DNA of 64,000 bases, taken from NCBI RefSeq assembly GCF_030055435.1, contig NZ_JASFYG010000001.1, positions 82,154 through 146,153 of the forward strand, given 5' to 3'. Positions within the stretch are counted from its first letter, which is position 1, and each line of letters starts with the position of its first letter. Positions 1 to 9,510 of this stretch are shown here, piece by piece. The stretch is from Methanothermobacter sp. (lineage in GTDB: Archaea > Methanobacteriota > Methanobacteria > Methanobacteriales > Methanothermobacteraceae). A program made the position numbers and the translations under genes. A model generated the notes under the pieces. It saw nothing but the letters and a program-made list of their open reading frames with translations, searched no databases and had not been told where the DNA came from.

Positions 1-3000
1 CCAGTGCAGTGCAATGAAGTTCATCTCAAGGGGATCGTCCCCTGGCACAAAGAGACCTGCAACCCTCACTGTTTCAAGAGCAGCATCCAGGGCCTCCCTG
101 AGCCGGGATCTCAGTGGTTCAGGTTTCCTTGAAATCTCCCCTGCAAGTGTTGTGTATGACGCTGCAAGCGCCACCCTCACGGACCTGTCAATGAGAACCG
201 CGCACTGGGGGAAGGTCTCCCTGAGTATGCCTGATATGGTGATGAGTACATCGATTCTGGGCCTGCCAAGCTCTGATAGTGGAACTGCCCTCACACCCAC
301 GACGTTCCCGCTCCTCTGGGCCTGCTGTGCATAGACCGGTTCAACACCAAGGAGCCTCATTATGAAGGCAATGGTGGCACCGTTATCCCTCTGGGTCTCG
401 GTTGCCCAGAGCACCACACCCAGCTCCTCAGGGGTGCCGTTGTAGGCTGCAAGCGCATCCCTCACAAGGTCCAATGCCTTAAGGTAGGCGTCCCAGTAGG
501 GCAGCTTCTGGGGGTCAAGGCCATACAGGTTACCACCCGTCGGAAGGGCCTCAGGGGTCCTTATGGGGTCGTTACCCAGGGATGGAGGGATGTAGAGTCC
601 ATTGAGTGCCCTGAGAAGCATTGAACGCTCCCTGCCAGGGCTTTCAAGGATACTGGCGGCGAATGATGCCACCTTCAACGCGGCGGCCTCCTCGACTGCC
701 GATAGAACCCTGCCACACCTTTCCCTGAGGGCCTCTGTGACATTACCACCACTCCGCACGGTTTCAATGATAAGATCCGCCGCGCCTGTTATGTTCCTGA
801 GGGCTTCCTCCGGTGTTATGAACCTGTTGCCTCCAGCAGGCACCGCTGTGATCCTTGATGCCATTGAGAGTACAAGTGCCCTTACCATCTCAGGTGTCCA
901 GTCACGTCCAAATACATGGAGCCCCAGTGGTGTGATGGAGGACTGCAGATGGATGATGTAGTCGTGTATACCCTCTGCAAGTTTCTCGGGTGACTCACTG
1001 AAGTTCACCACGGATTCCAGATGCAGACGGGATGCAAGTTCCACCATCTGCGGGATAAGTGCGCTGTTCCTCTCCTGCATGTACCTCTCTGTCAGTGTCT
1101 TGAGTGCCATCATGTCATCATCAAGGACTGTCGCTGCAAGGGGCTGTACCAGGTGGCTTATGATAACCGCAAGGCCGCGCCTCTTGGCATGGAGGGCCTC
1201 ACCCACACCATCCATGGTGTAGAGGTATATTGATGGTATGCTCCCTGTGCAGATGTCAGGGAAATCGGCCCCAGAGAGCCCGGCATCCTTCCCTGGCAGC
1301 CACTCATAGGTTCCATGCCTTCCCAGGTAGACCGCTGCATCAACACGCCCCTGAAGGTAGGAGTAGAATGCAAGGTACTGATAGTGTGGAGGTATAACAG
1401 TGCTGTGATAGAGGAAATCAGCGTTTTCATAGCCCCTCTGTGGCTGAGCAGCCAGGTAGATGTTCCCGAGTTTTATAACAGGGAGCACGAAGTACTTGGT
1501 GCCGTTCCGTGTAACAGTCATCACATTGCCTGGAGGGGCGCCCCATCCACACAGCCCAGGGACCCTGAGATTCAGGAATGATGTCTTCGCCCTCTGGAAG
1601 TCAGCCCAGCGGTTTTCACGGTTCAGTATACCCTGAAGTGCCCTGTGGGCCTCATCAAGGTATCTGAGAGCATCCTGCTTCTGTGTTATGTTCATGGACT
1701 CCAGGGTGGACCTGAGTTCCCTGTACCATTCACTGAGGACCCTTGCTGAGGTCAGCCTCAAATCAGGGGTTACCTGGGCTGGATCGAGATTGTAGACCTT
1801 CCTGCAGATGGCCTCAATGTAGCCCATGGGTCCCTGCTCCATCTGAAGTCTTGCAACCTCTGGAAGATTCTGGTACCAGTCCATGAATTCATTCACAGGG
1901 TAGAGCACTGCATGGTCTGCAAGTTTTTCAAGTTCGCCTAGGGCCCAGGTACCCACGTTTATCCCCCCGCTTAGCATGAGGTCAAGGAGTGCGTCGGTAC
2001 CTGCAGGCACATCAACCCTGTATCCACTGGCATTCAGGATCCGGAGGATCTCCATTATTGATTCAGGGCCGTTTAGTGAATCCGCACCTGCGATTCCCTG
2101 TTTTCCGGGTGGGTAGTTGTAGTAGATGAGTGCAACCCTCTTATCACTGTTTGCAAGTACCCTGAGACGGCTCCATGCCGCTATTCTCGAGGCGAGCTGC
2201 TCCACCCTTTCTCTTATGGGCTCTGTGAGGTCAACGGCAATTCCCGTGAGGGTGTCGGTTACACGGCATGTTGCACCCATCACCACTGGCATTATTTGTC
2301 CCTGGGTCTCCTTGAGGGCGATCACATTTGTGTTTATACCCAGACCCGATGTTTCTATTTCCCAGGTGTTCACATCTGAGCCATATATGAACGCCGGTAC
2401 TAGGAGTATCCCGTGGGTGTTTATGAGGCTGTTAACCATTGCCTTGCTGGTCTCACCACCAACCAGCCATGTCAGGCTGATGATGGCATCGACCCTTGAC
2501 ATGTTGGTTGCCTGGTCAATGAAGTAGCTCCTTATACCTGCAAATTCATACATACCGTTTCCCATGTTTGACTGGGAGATAAGCGGAAGCACATTGAGTC
2601 CCTGGACCTCAAGGGCCTCTATCATTGCATCTATATGTCGGAGGTCACCCCTTTCAAAGGTGAGCGCGCTCCAGGCGGTTATTCCCACTGTTCTCCTTCC
2701 GGGTCTCAGGTAGAGGGACGCGTATTCTGTGAAGTTACTGTAGAGTCTTCCGTTACGGTATAGGCCAAACTGTGGCACCGTGGTTGGTGCCGTGCAGTTG
2801 AATCTGCCAGGGAAACTCTTTGCAAGTATGTATTCAAGCATCCGTGCCCTGTTTTCAGGTGAAGCGGTATCTGGAACATAATACTTTTTGACTTCAAGGT
2901 AATCTGCCATTTCAGGGTACTTGGCCTTGAGCATGTCAACCATCTGCATGGATGTCTTCCCCATCGGGGGGTATGATATGCTTGAGAATATCTGCTGTAT

Positions 3001-3462
3001 CTCCATGTCAGTCAGTGCTGTTCCATTGGCATTCACAAACCTCACACCGGCGAAGTTTGAGAGCCTAACCACTGGAATTGAGAAGTAGGGGCTTGGATAG
3101 GACGCTATCACCTTACCATCGAGTTTTCCCTGGGATTTCAGGTTTACAAGGGTATCTGTGACTATCCCTGGCTGTATGTTACTGAGGTAAATTACGTGGG
3201 CCCATTCCACGAGTTCAGGGATCTCACTCACATTCTCGGAAACCTGTGTTGTGCTCCTGGCTTTGAATTTCACCTCAGGGTATCTGCTGCTTATCTCGTG
3301 CATGGGCTGGACTAGCTGCCCTGCCTCTGTGGGCCATGTTATCACGAGAAAGTGTATATCGCTCTGGTTTCCACCGTCTGTACTGTTGGCTGCCGATACA
3401 GGCGCTGTCAGTGCTAAGATCACTAGGAATAGCATCAGTGTAATGTATTCTCTTCCAGTCAT
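1..3462 (-). CDS. cobN: Exported CobN/BchH-family chelatase subunit homologue (partial)
   Basis: About 1154 N-terminal codons are visible; the gene runs off the left edge. The start is ATG at 3462, with GGAGGTG just upstream at 3467-3473. The first 25 residues form a signal peptide (basic MTGR, hydrophobic core, APVSA-A), so the protein is probably exported. The body reads as the large subunit of cobalt/magnesium chelatases: HGTYEWLPGKDAGLSGADFP near residues 720-740 matches the conserved CobN core motif. CobN inserts cobalt into hydrogenobyrinic acid diamide with CobS/CobT in the aerobic pathway. Methanogens use early cobalt insertion and carry several CobN-like proteins of unsettled role, so family membership is strong but the substrate and metal are unknown. 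Secretion argues against a simple cytoplasmic chelatase. It is transcribed away from the neighbouring helicase gene. Confidence 0.85.
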   Translation of the reverse strand, partial: MTGREYITLMLFLVILALTAPVSAANSTDGGNQSDIHFLVITWPTEAGQLVQPMHEISSRYPEVKFKARSTTQVSENVSEIPELVEWAHVIYLSNIQPGIVTDTLVNLKSQGKLDGKVIASYPSPYFSIPVVRLSNFAGVRFVNANGTALTDMEIQQIFSSISYPPMGKTSMQMVDMLKAKYPEMADYLEVKKYYVPDTASPENRARMLEYILAKSFPGRFNCTAPTTVPQFGLYRNGRLYSNFTEYASLYLRPGRRTVGITAWSALTFERGDLRHIDAMIEALEVQGLNVLPLISQSNMGNGMYEFAGIRSYFIDQATNMSRVDAIISLTWLVGGETSKAMVNSLINTHGILLVPAFIYGSDVNTWEIETSGLGINTNVIALKETQGQIMPVVMGATCRVTDTLTGIAVDLTEPIRERVEQLASRIAAWSRLRVLANSDKRVALIYYNYPPGKQGIAGADSLNGPESIMEILRILNASGYRVDVPAGTDALLDLMLSGGINVGTWALGELEKLADHAVLYPVNEFMDWYQNLPEVARLQMEQGPMGYIEAICRKVYNLDPAQVTPDLRLTSARVLSEWYRELRSTLESMNITQKQDALRYLDEAHRALQGILNRENRWADFQRAKTSFLNLRVPGLCGWGAPPGNVMTVTRNGTKYFVLPVIKLGNIYLAAQPQRGYENADFLYHSTVIPPHYQYLAFYSYLQGRVDAAVYLGRHGTYEWLPGKDAGLSGADFPDICTGSIPSIYLYTMDGVGEALHAKRRGLAVIISHLVQPLAATVLDDDMMALKTLTERYMQERNSALIPQMVELASRLHLESVVNFSESPEKLAEGIHDYIIHLQSSITPLGLHVFGRDWTPEMVRALVLSMASRITAVPAGGNRFITPEEALRNITGAADLIIETVRSGGNVTEALRERCGRVLSAVEEAAALKVASFAASILESPGRERSMLLRALNGLYIPPSLGNDPIRTPEALPTGGNLYGLDPQKLPYWDAYLKALDLVRDALAAYNGTPEELGVVLWATETQRDNGATIAFIMRLLGVEPVYAQQAQRSGNVVGVRAVPLSELGRPRIDVLITISGILRETFPQCAVLIDRSVRVALAASYTTLAGEISRKPEPLRSRLREALDAALETVRVAGLFVPGDDPLEMNFIALHW

Positions 3463-3622
3463 TTTTCACCTCCTTTTAATTTTTATCAGATTTACTTGAA
3501 AAATTAAATATTTAAAATTTTCTTTAATTAAATTAAACTAAATTTGTAATACGATCTTATTCAACAGAAAAACTATAAAAGTAAAGGGAGAGCATAGAAA
3601 TAACATTCAGGTGGTGCAGTGA
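3463..3622. promoter_or_regulatory. Divergent AT-rich promoter region, cobN-like / helicase
   Basis: This 160-base, strongly AT-rich gap separates two divergent genes. For the minus-strand gene, a TATA-like stretch lies at about 3503-3519. For the plus-strand helicase, the best TATA-like sequence is AACTATAAAA at 3571-3580, about 45 bases before its ATG. These are by-eye calls. Confidence 0.4.
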
Positions 3623-6379
3623 ATGGGAGGGGAGATTCAGCTCACAGATGAACAGCGCAGGGCTGTGGAACACTTCACCGGCCCCATGCTGGTTGTTGCA
3701 GGGCCAGGGGCCGGGAAGACAAGGATCATAGTTGAGAGGGTGGCCAACCTCATGGAGAAAAGGGGGGTTGACCCAGGAAGCCTCGTGGTGATAACCTTCA
3801 CAAAGAAGGCTGCCGATGAGCTTAAGGAGAGGATACTCGGGCGTGTGGGTTCAAGGGCAGAGGAGATGCAGATATCAACCATACACTCATTCTGCAACCG
3901 CATACTACGCATGTACCCTGACCACCACCCCCTGGGTTCCCACTTCCATGTCCTGGATGAGGAAAAACAGCTAATGTTCATCTACGACCACAGGGAAGAA
4001 CTTGGATTGAGGCACACCCCCCGGGAACGATTTCTTAAAATCCAGACCTTTTTCAGTGAATGCCAGGAAAATATGATCGAAGCGGAGACACTCCTGGAAT
4101 ACCACCGCTCCAATGGTTCAAAAAAGACAGATGTCGTCGCTGCAGAGGCATATGGTAAGTACCTCAAACTCATGGAGGAAAAGAGGGTCCTGGACTTCTC
4201 AGGGATGCAGTGGCAGGTCGTAAAACTCCTTGAAAATGAGGAGGGGGTCCTCCAGGACCTCAGATCAAGGTACAGGTTCCTCATGGTTGACGAGTACCAG
4301 GACACCAACCCCATACAGGAGAGGTTCCTGGAGCTCCTTGCAGGTGAGGAGAAAAACATATTCGCAGTTGGCGATGAGGACCAGAGCATCTACGGCTTCA
4401 GGGGGTCCACACCAGAGAACTTCCTGGGCTTCGAGGACAAGTACGATGCAGAGGTTGTGATGCTGGAGAGGAACTTCCGCTCAGTCCCCAGCATAGTGGA
4501 CGTCACCCAGAGGTTCATGGAGGGGTACAGGGACTACCCCAAGACCATAAGGCCAGTGAGGAACTCAAAAAACAGGGTCTTCATCCTCGACAACCCCACC
4601 CACCAGGATGAACCAGGAAACATAGTCAGCATAATAAGGGCCCTCGTGGACCACGATGTGGTTCCCCACCAGGGATACGTGACGCTCCTCTTCAGGAGTG
4701 TTAAACACGATGCAGTCGAGATAATGAATGAACTAAGAAGGGAAGGCATACCCTTCAACGTCTATGGGGAGGGCGGATTCTTTGACAGGGAGGAGATACT
4801 CTACATCATACAGCTCCTCCACCACACAAGGAGTATAAGGCGTAGGATAATCAGACTGAGCAATGAAAACACCGAACACTTTGAGAGTGAATTCATGGAC
4901 CTCACCGCTGAAACCGTTGATGTAATCAGAAATATGGGTGATGAGGGCTTCAGGTCACTCAGAACCCACGAAGAATTCAGGGAGGCTGGTTTTACTGATC
5001 AGGATGATATTGAAAAACTCGTCGCCCTCAACAGCCTCATAGACAGTGAACTCGGCGTCCTTGAGAGGTACTATGAGATCCTTGAGATCAGCAGATACCC
5101 CCACAGGCTCCTTGAAAGGGGTGATGATGAGTCAAGGGAGAAGCTCTACAACCTTGCAAGGTTCAGTTCAATAATCAAGGACTATGAGATGGTATCATCG
5201 AAGCCCACTGTCGAAGGCCTCATGGAGTTTGTGAGGATGGCAATGACCGGAAGCGTTAAGAAGTACGACCAGATCCTCCTTGACAACCCCTACTCGGTCA
5301 ATGTCATGACCATGCACAGGGCAAAGGGCCTTGAGTTTCCCGTTGTCATAATCTGTTCCGTGTTCAATGGCAAGCTGCCAAGGAAGAATAGAGATGAAAA
5401 GGAGGACCTCAGCATCCCTGATGAACTCAGAAAAAGTACTGGAAGAGGGGATATCCTTGAGGAGAGAAGGCTATTCTATGTGGGGATGACAAGGGCCCAG
5501 GACATGCTGATAATCTCTGCGACAGAGAACCACAGGGGAAGACTGGGGTATTCGCCCTTCATAGAGGACCTCCTATCAGCTGCAAGGATAACAAGTGATA
5601 AACTGGGGAGGATAGACCCTGAAGACGCCAGGATAGAGGTCATAAAGAACAGCTGCCAGGTGGAAGATATCGAATCCGTGGATACCTTCAGGATGAGCTT
5701 CACGGAACTCAAAACCTACCTCATATGCCCCTTCAGGTACATGATGCTCTATGAGTACGGCTTCGATGTCCCCTCAACCAGGAACCAGTTATATGGTATG
5801 GCGGTCCATGAGTGTCTCAGGAGGATAAACAGGCGCCTCATGAGGGGTGAGGCCATAACCGATGGCTATATACATGAACTGGCATCAGAGACCCTGAGGG
5901 ATCTGAATTTAAGTAGGAAGGCGTTTGATGCCTTTAAATCAAAACTGAAACGCTACATTGAGGATATAAGGTCCCGTGCAGCCAGGATAATCTCTGCAGA
6001 GAAACCCTTCAGTATAATGAGGGATGGTTTCATGCTGACAGGTCAGACAGACCTCATCATAGAAAACTCCAATGGCGGACTGGAACTCGTTGACTTCAAG
6101 GCAATGACAGGGGAGGGTATAGAGGCGACTGATATTTCTCTTCAGCTTGGACTCTACAGGCACGCCCTTGAAGAGGACTTTGATGGCTTCCTTGCCTACA
6201 CCTTTGAGGATTCAGAGTGGCATGAGATAGAGCCCCTTGATGATGTTGAAGCAGTTCTCATTGAGGTTGCATGTAGGGTGAGGAGGGAGGAGTTCCCTGC
6301 AAGGAAGAACGATTTCTGCAGGTGGTGCACCTTCCACTCCATATGTGAACATGTATCAGGGCTCTACGGGACCCTTTAA
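3623..6379 (+). CDS. UvrD/Rep-type helicase with C-terminal RecB-like Fe-S nuclease
   Basis: A 918-residue superfamily 1A helicase. Motifs appear in order: Walker A GPGAGKT (27-33), TFTKKAADEL, STIHSFC, VDEYQDT (Walker B), GDEDQSIYGFRG, ERNFRS, MTMHRAKGLEFPVV, and RRLFYVGMTRAQD. From about residue 690 comes a PD-(D/E)XK nuclease of the RecB/AddB/Cas4 kind: CPFRYMM (about 702), TGQTDLI, then ELVDFKA. It ends in CRWCTFHSIC, and with the earlier Cys this gives the four cysteines expected for an Fe-S cluster. It probably unwinds and trims DNA ends in repair or defence. The start is ATG with AGGTGGTG upstream. A full-length paralogue lies at 46440-49190. Family is confident; the specific pathway is unknown. 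Confidence 0.93.
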   Translation: MGGEIQLTDEQRRAVEHFTGPMLVVAGPGAGKTRIIVERVANLMEKRGVDPGSLVVITFTKKAADELKERILGRVGSRAEEMQISTIHSFCNRILRMYPDHHPLGSHFHVLDEEKQLMFIYDHREELGLRHTPRERFLKIQTFFSECQENMIEAETLLEYHRSNGSKKTDVVAAEAYGKYLKLMEEKRVLDFSGMQWQVVKLLENEEGVLQDLRSRYRFLMVDEYQDTNPIQERFLELLAGEEKNIFAVGDEDQSIYGFRGSTPENFLGFEDKYDAEVVMLERNFRSVPSIVDVTQRFMEGYRDYPKTIRPVRNSKNRVFILDNPTHQDEPGNIVSIIRALVDHDVVPHQGYVTLLFRSVKHDAVEIMNELRREGIPFNVYGEGGFFDREEILYIIQLLHHTRSIRRRIIRLSNENTEHFESEFMDLTAETVDVIRNMGDEGFRSLRTHEEFREAGFTDQDDIEKLVALNSLIDSELGVLERYYEILEISRYPHRLLERGDDESREKLYNLARFSSIIKDYEMVSSKPTVEGLMEFVRMAMTGSVKKYDQILLDNPYSVNVMTMHRAKGLEFPVVIICSVFNGKLPRKNRDEKEDLSIPDELRKSTGRGDILEERRLFYVGMTRAQDMLIISATENHRGRLGYSPFIEDLLSAARITSDKLGRIDPEDARIEVIKNSCQVEDIESVDTFRMSFTELKTYLICPFRYMMLYEYGFDVPSTRNQLYGMAVHECLRRINRRLMRGEAITDGYIHELASETLRDLNLSRKAFDAFKSKLKRYIEDIRSRAARIISAEKPFSIMRDGFMLTGQTDLIIENSNGGLELVDFKAMTGEGIEATDISLQLGLYRHALEEDFDGFLAYTFEDSEWHEIEPLDDVEAVLIEVACRVRREEFPARKNDFCRWCTFHSICEHVSGLYGTL

Positions 6380-6382
6380 GTT

Positions 6383-6846
6383 TCACTTCTTCACCCTGAA
6401 TGAGTATGTTACAAGGTCGAAGTTTTCCTTCTCCATCTCAAAGTCACCCCTATCTGCCCTGCGTATCACCGCATACCGCCCAATGGGGGTAACAATTATG
6501 GTGGCCCTCACCATGCTACCATTTTCAGGGTAAATGAACTCAACCCCCTGGTAGCCGTTCACTGTGACCTTCCTTTCGCCTGTGAGATTATCCGGTACAG
6601 GGAACCTGTAGTCAGCCTTCAGCTTTTCAACCGTGACCATGGTCCTGAGTTCCCCGCCGGGCTCTGAAACGGTGATGGCATACTCATAGCCCTGCTCCAC
6701 CTCATATGGGGGTGGATGAAGGAGACCTGCCTCCAGGATGCGGAATAGTGGAGTATGATCTCATGGTTCTCAAAGACCCTGTAGCCTGCTGTGCAGCATG
6801 ATACAGATACGATAACCAGAAAAAGAATGGGAATGGGCCTCATCAC
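6383..6846 (-). pseudogene. Frameshifted PsbP-like lipoprotein gene
   Basis: Two overlapping reading frames together resemble the intact neighbour at 6896-7447. The 5' part (from ATG 6846) encodes MMRPIPILFLVIVSVSCC, a lipoprotein-type signal, then LHYSASW, matching FRYLASW in the neighbour. The reading then needs a frame change near 6710-6730 to continue as PPPYEVEQGYEYAITVSEP and end in ENFDLVTYSFRVKK, matching RNFDLITYSFQVK. A segment of about 20 residues in the middle of the neighbour is also absent. It is probably a tandem duplicate disabled by an indel, or an assembly error. It lies 3 bases after the convergent helicase stop. Confidence 0.65.
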
Positions 6847-6895
6847 TTAACTCTGGATATTGATGCAGTGATAGGAAATGATGTGAGGGTTCTCA

Positions 6896-7447
6896 TCACT
6901 TCACCTGGAAGGAGTAGGTGATAAGGTCAAAGTTCCTCTTTTCAGAATCGAACCTCTCAGGCGTTTTTCCGCATAGTATGACGTAGATCCTCCCGTTCTT
7001 CTCAAGCCAGGTTGCACGTTCCTGTTTCGTCACCCCATCCACGTTGATGGTGTGTATGTTCTCATATGCGGTTACACCGTCAACGGTGAGGGTCCTCTCG
7101 GAGATCAGCCTGTAACCCGGCTCACCTGAAAAGGCCCGGTAGGTTTCATCATAGACGTCCTTCAGGGTCCTCTCTGCTGGCAGCGGTATGCTCTGTATGA
7201 TGACCACGGTCTCAAGGTTACCTGCATCATCCACCCCTGATGGGTCAGCGACCGCTGCGATGCTGTTTGGACTTGCAACCGTCAGGTTCTCTGAGGTCCA
7301 GCTGGCAAGGTACCTGAATGATATCTCACTATCAGAGTACGTCTTGTATGGAACGTCCGGGACCGTATTGTTGCCCTCGGTTGTGACGGTACAGCCTGAG
7401 ACAGCAACGGCCACAGCGATTAGGAGCAGAAAAAAGTATTCCCTCAT
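6896..7447 (-). CDS. PsbP-like lipoprotein of unknown function
   Basis: A 183-residue protein starting at ATG 7447 with GGGGGTTGAT directly upstream; an ATG-like start 21 bases earlier has no ribosome site. The N-terminus is a lipoprotein signal: MREYFFLLLIAVAVAVSGC, with Cys as the lipidated residue. The mature part has EISFRYLASW near its start and ends in FDLITYSFQVK, the pattern of PsbP-related proteins common in methanogens (compact alpha/beta domain, function unknown). It is probably anchored on the outer face of the membrane. The broken gene at 6383-6846 is a divergent tandem copy. The family name is a by-eye judgement. Confidence 0.75.
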   Translation of the reverse strand: MREYFFLLLIAVAVAVSGCTVTTEGNNTVPDVPYKTYSDSEISFRYLASWTSENLTVASPNSIAAVADPSGVDDAGNLETVVIIQSIPLPAERTLKDVYDETYRAFSGEPGYRLISERTLTVDGVTAYENIHTINVDGVTKQERATWLEKNGRIYVILCGKTPERFDSEKRNFDLITYSFQVK

Positions 7448-7576
7448 ATCAACCCCCTTTATCCACATAGTTAACTATCTATCCCATTATGGATATAGTT
7501 AGAGTGGGTGTTATTGATGGGGAGCTATTCGCATATGAGAGTACGAAGAGGGTATGGTTAGAGTGTGGTGTTAGTT

Positions 7577-7903
7577 ATGCTCATGTTAACGTCGAATACC
7601 GTTGAGGGTAAGGTGATAGGCAGGTACCATGGTATCGTGACCGGGGATGCGCTCATAGGGGCCAACATATACAAGGACCTCTTTTCGGGTGTGAGGGACG
7701 TTGTTGGTGGCAGGACATCGGCCTATGAGAGGGAACTTGCAAGGGCAAGGGAACTGGCCCTGTCCTCCATGAGGGAGGCCGCCGGCAAGCTGGGAGCTGA
7801 CGCAATTATAGGGGTGAGGATTGACTACCATAACCTTGGGGGTACAATGGGGAACACGATCCTCGTATCCGCCACCGGGACAGCGGTGTCCCTTGAGGAG
7901 TGA
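7577..7903 (+). CDS. YbjQ/UPF0145 family protein
   Basis: A small (108-residue) protein with the full YbjQ signature: [65 protein letters not shown] and a C-terminal SATGTAV. These proteins form pentamers and are often labelled heavy-metal-binding, but the biochemical role is unproven. ATG at 7577 is preferred because GGTG sits 7 bases upstream; GTG codons at 7565 and 7568 would also be in frame. The next gene, 6 bases downstream, carries a second version of the same domain on a membrane anchor, so the two probably form an operon and may co-assemble. Confidence 0.88.
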   Translation: MLMLTSNTVEGKVIGRYHGIVTGDALIGANIYKDLFSGVRDVVGGRTSAYERELARARELALSSMREAAGKLGADAIIGVRIDYHNLGGTMGNTILVSATGTAVSLEE

Positions 7904-7909
7904 ACCGGG

Positions 7910-8566
7910 ATGTTGTCCCTGGGAAGGTACAGGTGGGCCGTTATTGCGGTTGCAGCGGGCCTTGCAGCGGGCCTCCTATCAGCCATCCTCTCTGTAAGGT
8001 TCCAGCTTGTCATATTCGGCTTCAACATCATGTACATAGTATCCCCCCTCCTCGCGGGATTCGTTGAGTCATACATTGCAGGGCGGAAGTACGGGGCAAG
8101 TACCGGTGCTGTAAGTGCAATCCTTGTCTTTTTTGCCGTGAACATCTACGGCTGGTTCTTTCCGGCTGAACCCATTGAGTGGAATGTGTTCACGGTTGGT
8201 GGTCTGATGCTGGTCTTCCAGGCGGCATTCCCCACAGCAGTTAACTTCCTCCTCGCAGCGATCATAACATACCTTCTTGGACTCGCAGGTAAGGGTGTGG
8301 GTGACCTCCTGGTACCCAAGAACGGGACCATACCCCTTGGCTATGATGCTGGAGGTGAAATGCTTGGTATAGTCGCAGGGGAGGCTGTCGGGAAACCTGA
8401 TGAAATCACAGAACTTCGAAGGCTGGCTGTTGAGCGCATGCTGCAGAATGCTGAGGCCATGGGGGCTGTGGGGGTGGTTGACATCGATCTTGAGGTCACG
8501 GTGCTCAGGGGTCTCGGCGGGGAGGTTCTCGCTGTGACAGCCACGGGGACAGCCGTGAAGGCTTAA
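7910..8566 (+). CDS. Membrane protein with C-terminal YbjQ-like domain
   Basis: A 218-residue protein. Residues 8-140 hold about four hydrophobic helices (for example VIAVAAGLAAGLLSAIL and TAVNFLLAAIITYLLGL). Residues about 145-218 form a cytoplasmic domain resembling the upstream YbjQ protein: IPLGYDAGGEMLGIVAGEAV, LRRLAVERMLQNAEAMGAVG, then VTATGTAV at the end. The GGAGTGA near the end of the previous gene is its likely ribosome site. It may recruit the soluble YbjQ oligomer to the membrane; this is inference. No known transporter motif is visible. Confidence 0.75.
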   Translation: MLSLGRYRWAVIAVAAGLAAGLLSAILSVRFQLVIFGFNIMYIVSPLLAGFVESYIAGRKYGASTGAVSAILVFFAVNIYGWFFPAEPIEWNVFTVGGLMLVFQAAFPTAVNFLLAAIITYLLGLAGKGVGDLLVPKNGTIPLGYDAGGEMLGIVAGEAVGKPDEITELRRLAVERMLQNAEAMGAVGVVDIDLEVTVLRGLGGEVLAVTATGTAVKA

Positions 8567-8581
8567 TTTATATGTTTTTTT
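8567..8581 (+). terminator. T-rich terminator after the YbjQ-like pair
   Basis: Directly after the stop codon comes an AT-rich run containing seven T residues (about 8575-8581), typical of archaeal oligo-T termination. Confidence 0.4.
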
Positions 8582-8648
8582 GGTTAGTCTTCATCTGCGT
8601 TTTGGTAGGTTTGTCTTTGTTTTTAGGGTTAGTCTTCATCTGTGTTTT
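8582..8648. repeat. 22-bp direct repeat at the 3' end of the K+ channel gene
   Basis: GGTTAGTCTTCATCTG followed by YGTTTT occurs at 8582-8603 and again at 8627-8648, 45 bases apart with one mismatch. The second copy contains the channel gene's stop codon and last codons; the first is in the convergent intergenic space. It looks like a local slip duplication. Confidence 0.8.
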
Positions 8649-9397
8649 TCCAGCATGTCCTCTATTCTCTCAATCTTCATTTCCAGTTCATCCAGCTTAT
8701 CACGTAGAATCCTGAACTCATCCCTCCGTGTGGAGTCTATCCTCTCCTGCTCCCTCCGGAGGGTCTCAAGGAGTGTGGATGTCGCAGAAGCGGTTATGAG
8801 GCTTGTGGATGCAATGGCACTGATCATTATGACCACACCGGTCAGCCTTCCAGGGGCTGTTACAGGTATTATATCACCGTAGCCCACAGTTGTGATGGTC
8901 TGGAGGACGTACCATAATGAGTCCTCATATGTCCTTACAAGGGGATTCACGGGACTCTCAACCAGGTAGAATACGATTGTGAATACGAACAGTACAGATA
9001 CAAATAGTCCCAGGCCATAGCCCAGGCGGCTGGTCCTTATGAACTCCCCAACAGACCCTGCAAGGTCCCTGAATGCGATGAAGAGCCCCACAACCTTTAT
9101 GAGGTTCAGAACTGCAAGTATGACAGAATCAGGGTTCACCCCCAGGATGTTCACGCCAATGAAGTAGAAGGGCACCATCACAACGGGAATGTTCCACCTG
9201 TCGCGGACCCCCGGCTGGAGGATGTAGGCTGTTACAACCGTGATACTGGTTAGGAGGTCCAGGAGGACTATCCTTGAGAATGTCCCGGGCTGAAATGGAA
9301 GGAATGTGCTGATAATGAGTGACAGCCCGTCAAGTCCAAGGAGAACAAGGATGATAATCTCAGACAGTACCCTGAAACCTTTCTGAAGATCTTTCAC
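8636..9397 (-). CDS. Voltage-gated-type K+ channel
   Basis: A 253-residue protein with about six transmembrane segments and the potassium selectivity filter TTVGYGD near residues 167-173, between the pore helix (SLWYVLQTI) and the last helix (GVVIMISAIASTSLITASA). It therefore belongs to the 6TM tetrameric K+ channel family. S4 has few regularly spaced arginines, so voltage sensing is uncertain. The C-terminus (about 210-253) is highly charged and heptad-like, probably a coiled coil that holds the tetramer; no RCK domain is present. The start is GTG at 9397 with GGGGGTTCC upstream. It is convergent with the YbjQ-like operon. Confidence 0.88.
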   Translation of the reverse strand: MKDLQKGFRVLSEIIILVLLGLDGLSLIISTFLPFQPGTFSRIVLLDLLTSITVVTAYILQPGVRDRWNIPVVMVPFYFIGVNILGVNPDSVILAVLNLIKVVGLFIAFRDLAGSVGEFIRTSRLGYGLGLFVSVLFVFTIVFYLVESPVNPLVRTYEDSLWYVLQTITTVGYGDIIPVTAPGRLTGVVIMISAIASTSLITASATSTLLETLRREQERIDSTRRDEFRILRDKLDELEMKIERIEDMLEKHR

Positions 9398-9510
9398 TTT
9401 GGAACCCCCTTGAGGAAAGCATGAACTGGATACTACTTCTATATCGTGGATTATTTATAACCTTTCAGGCATGAAAAATGAAATCTTTCAGATTAAAACT
9501 CCATTTAATG

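Noticed and set aside
602-2939. Several forward-strand reading frames across the cobN-like gene
   Set aside because: The minus strand gives one uninterrupted CobN-like protein with conserved motifs; the forward frames are antisense shadows.
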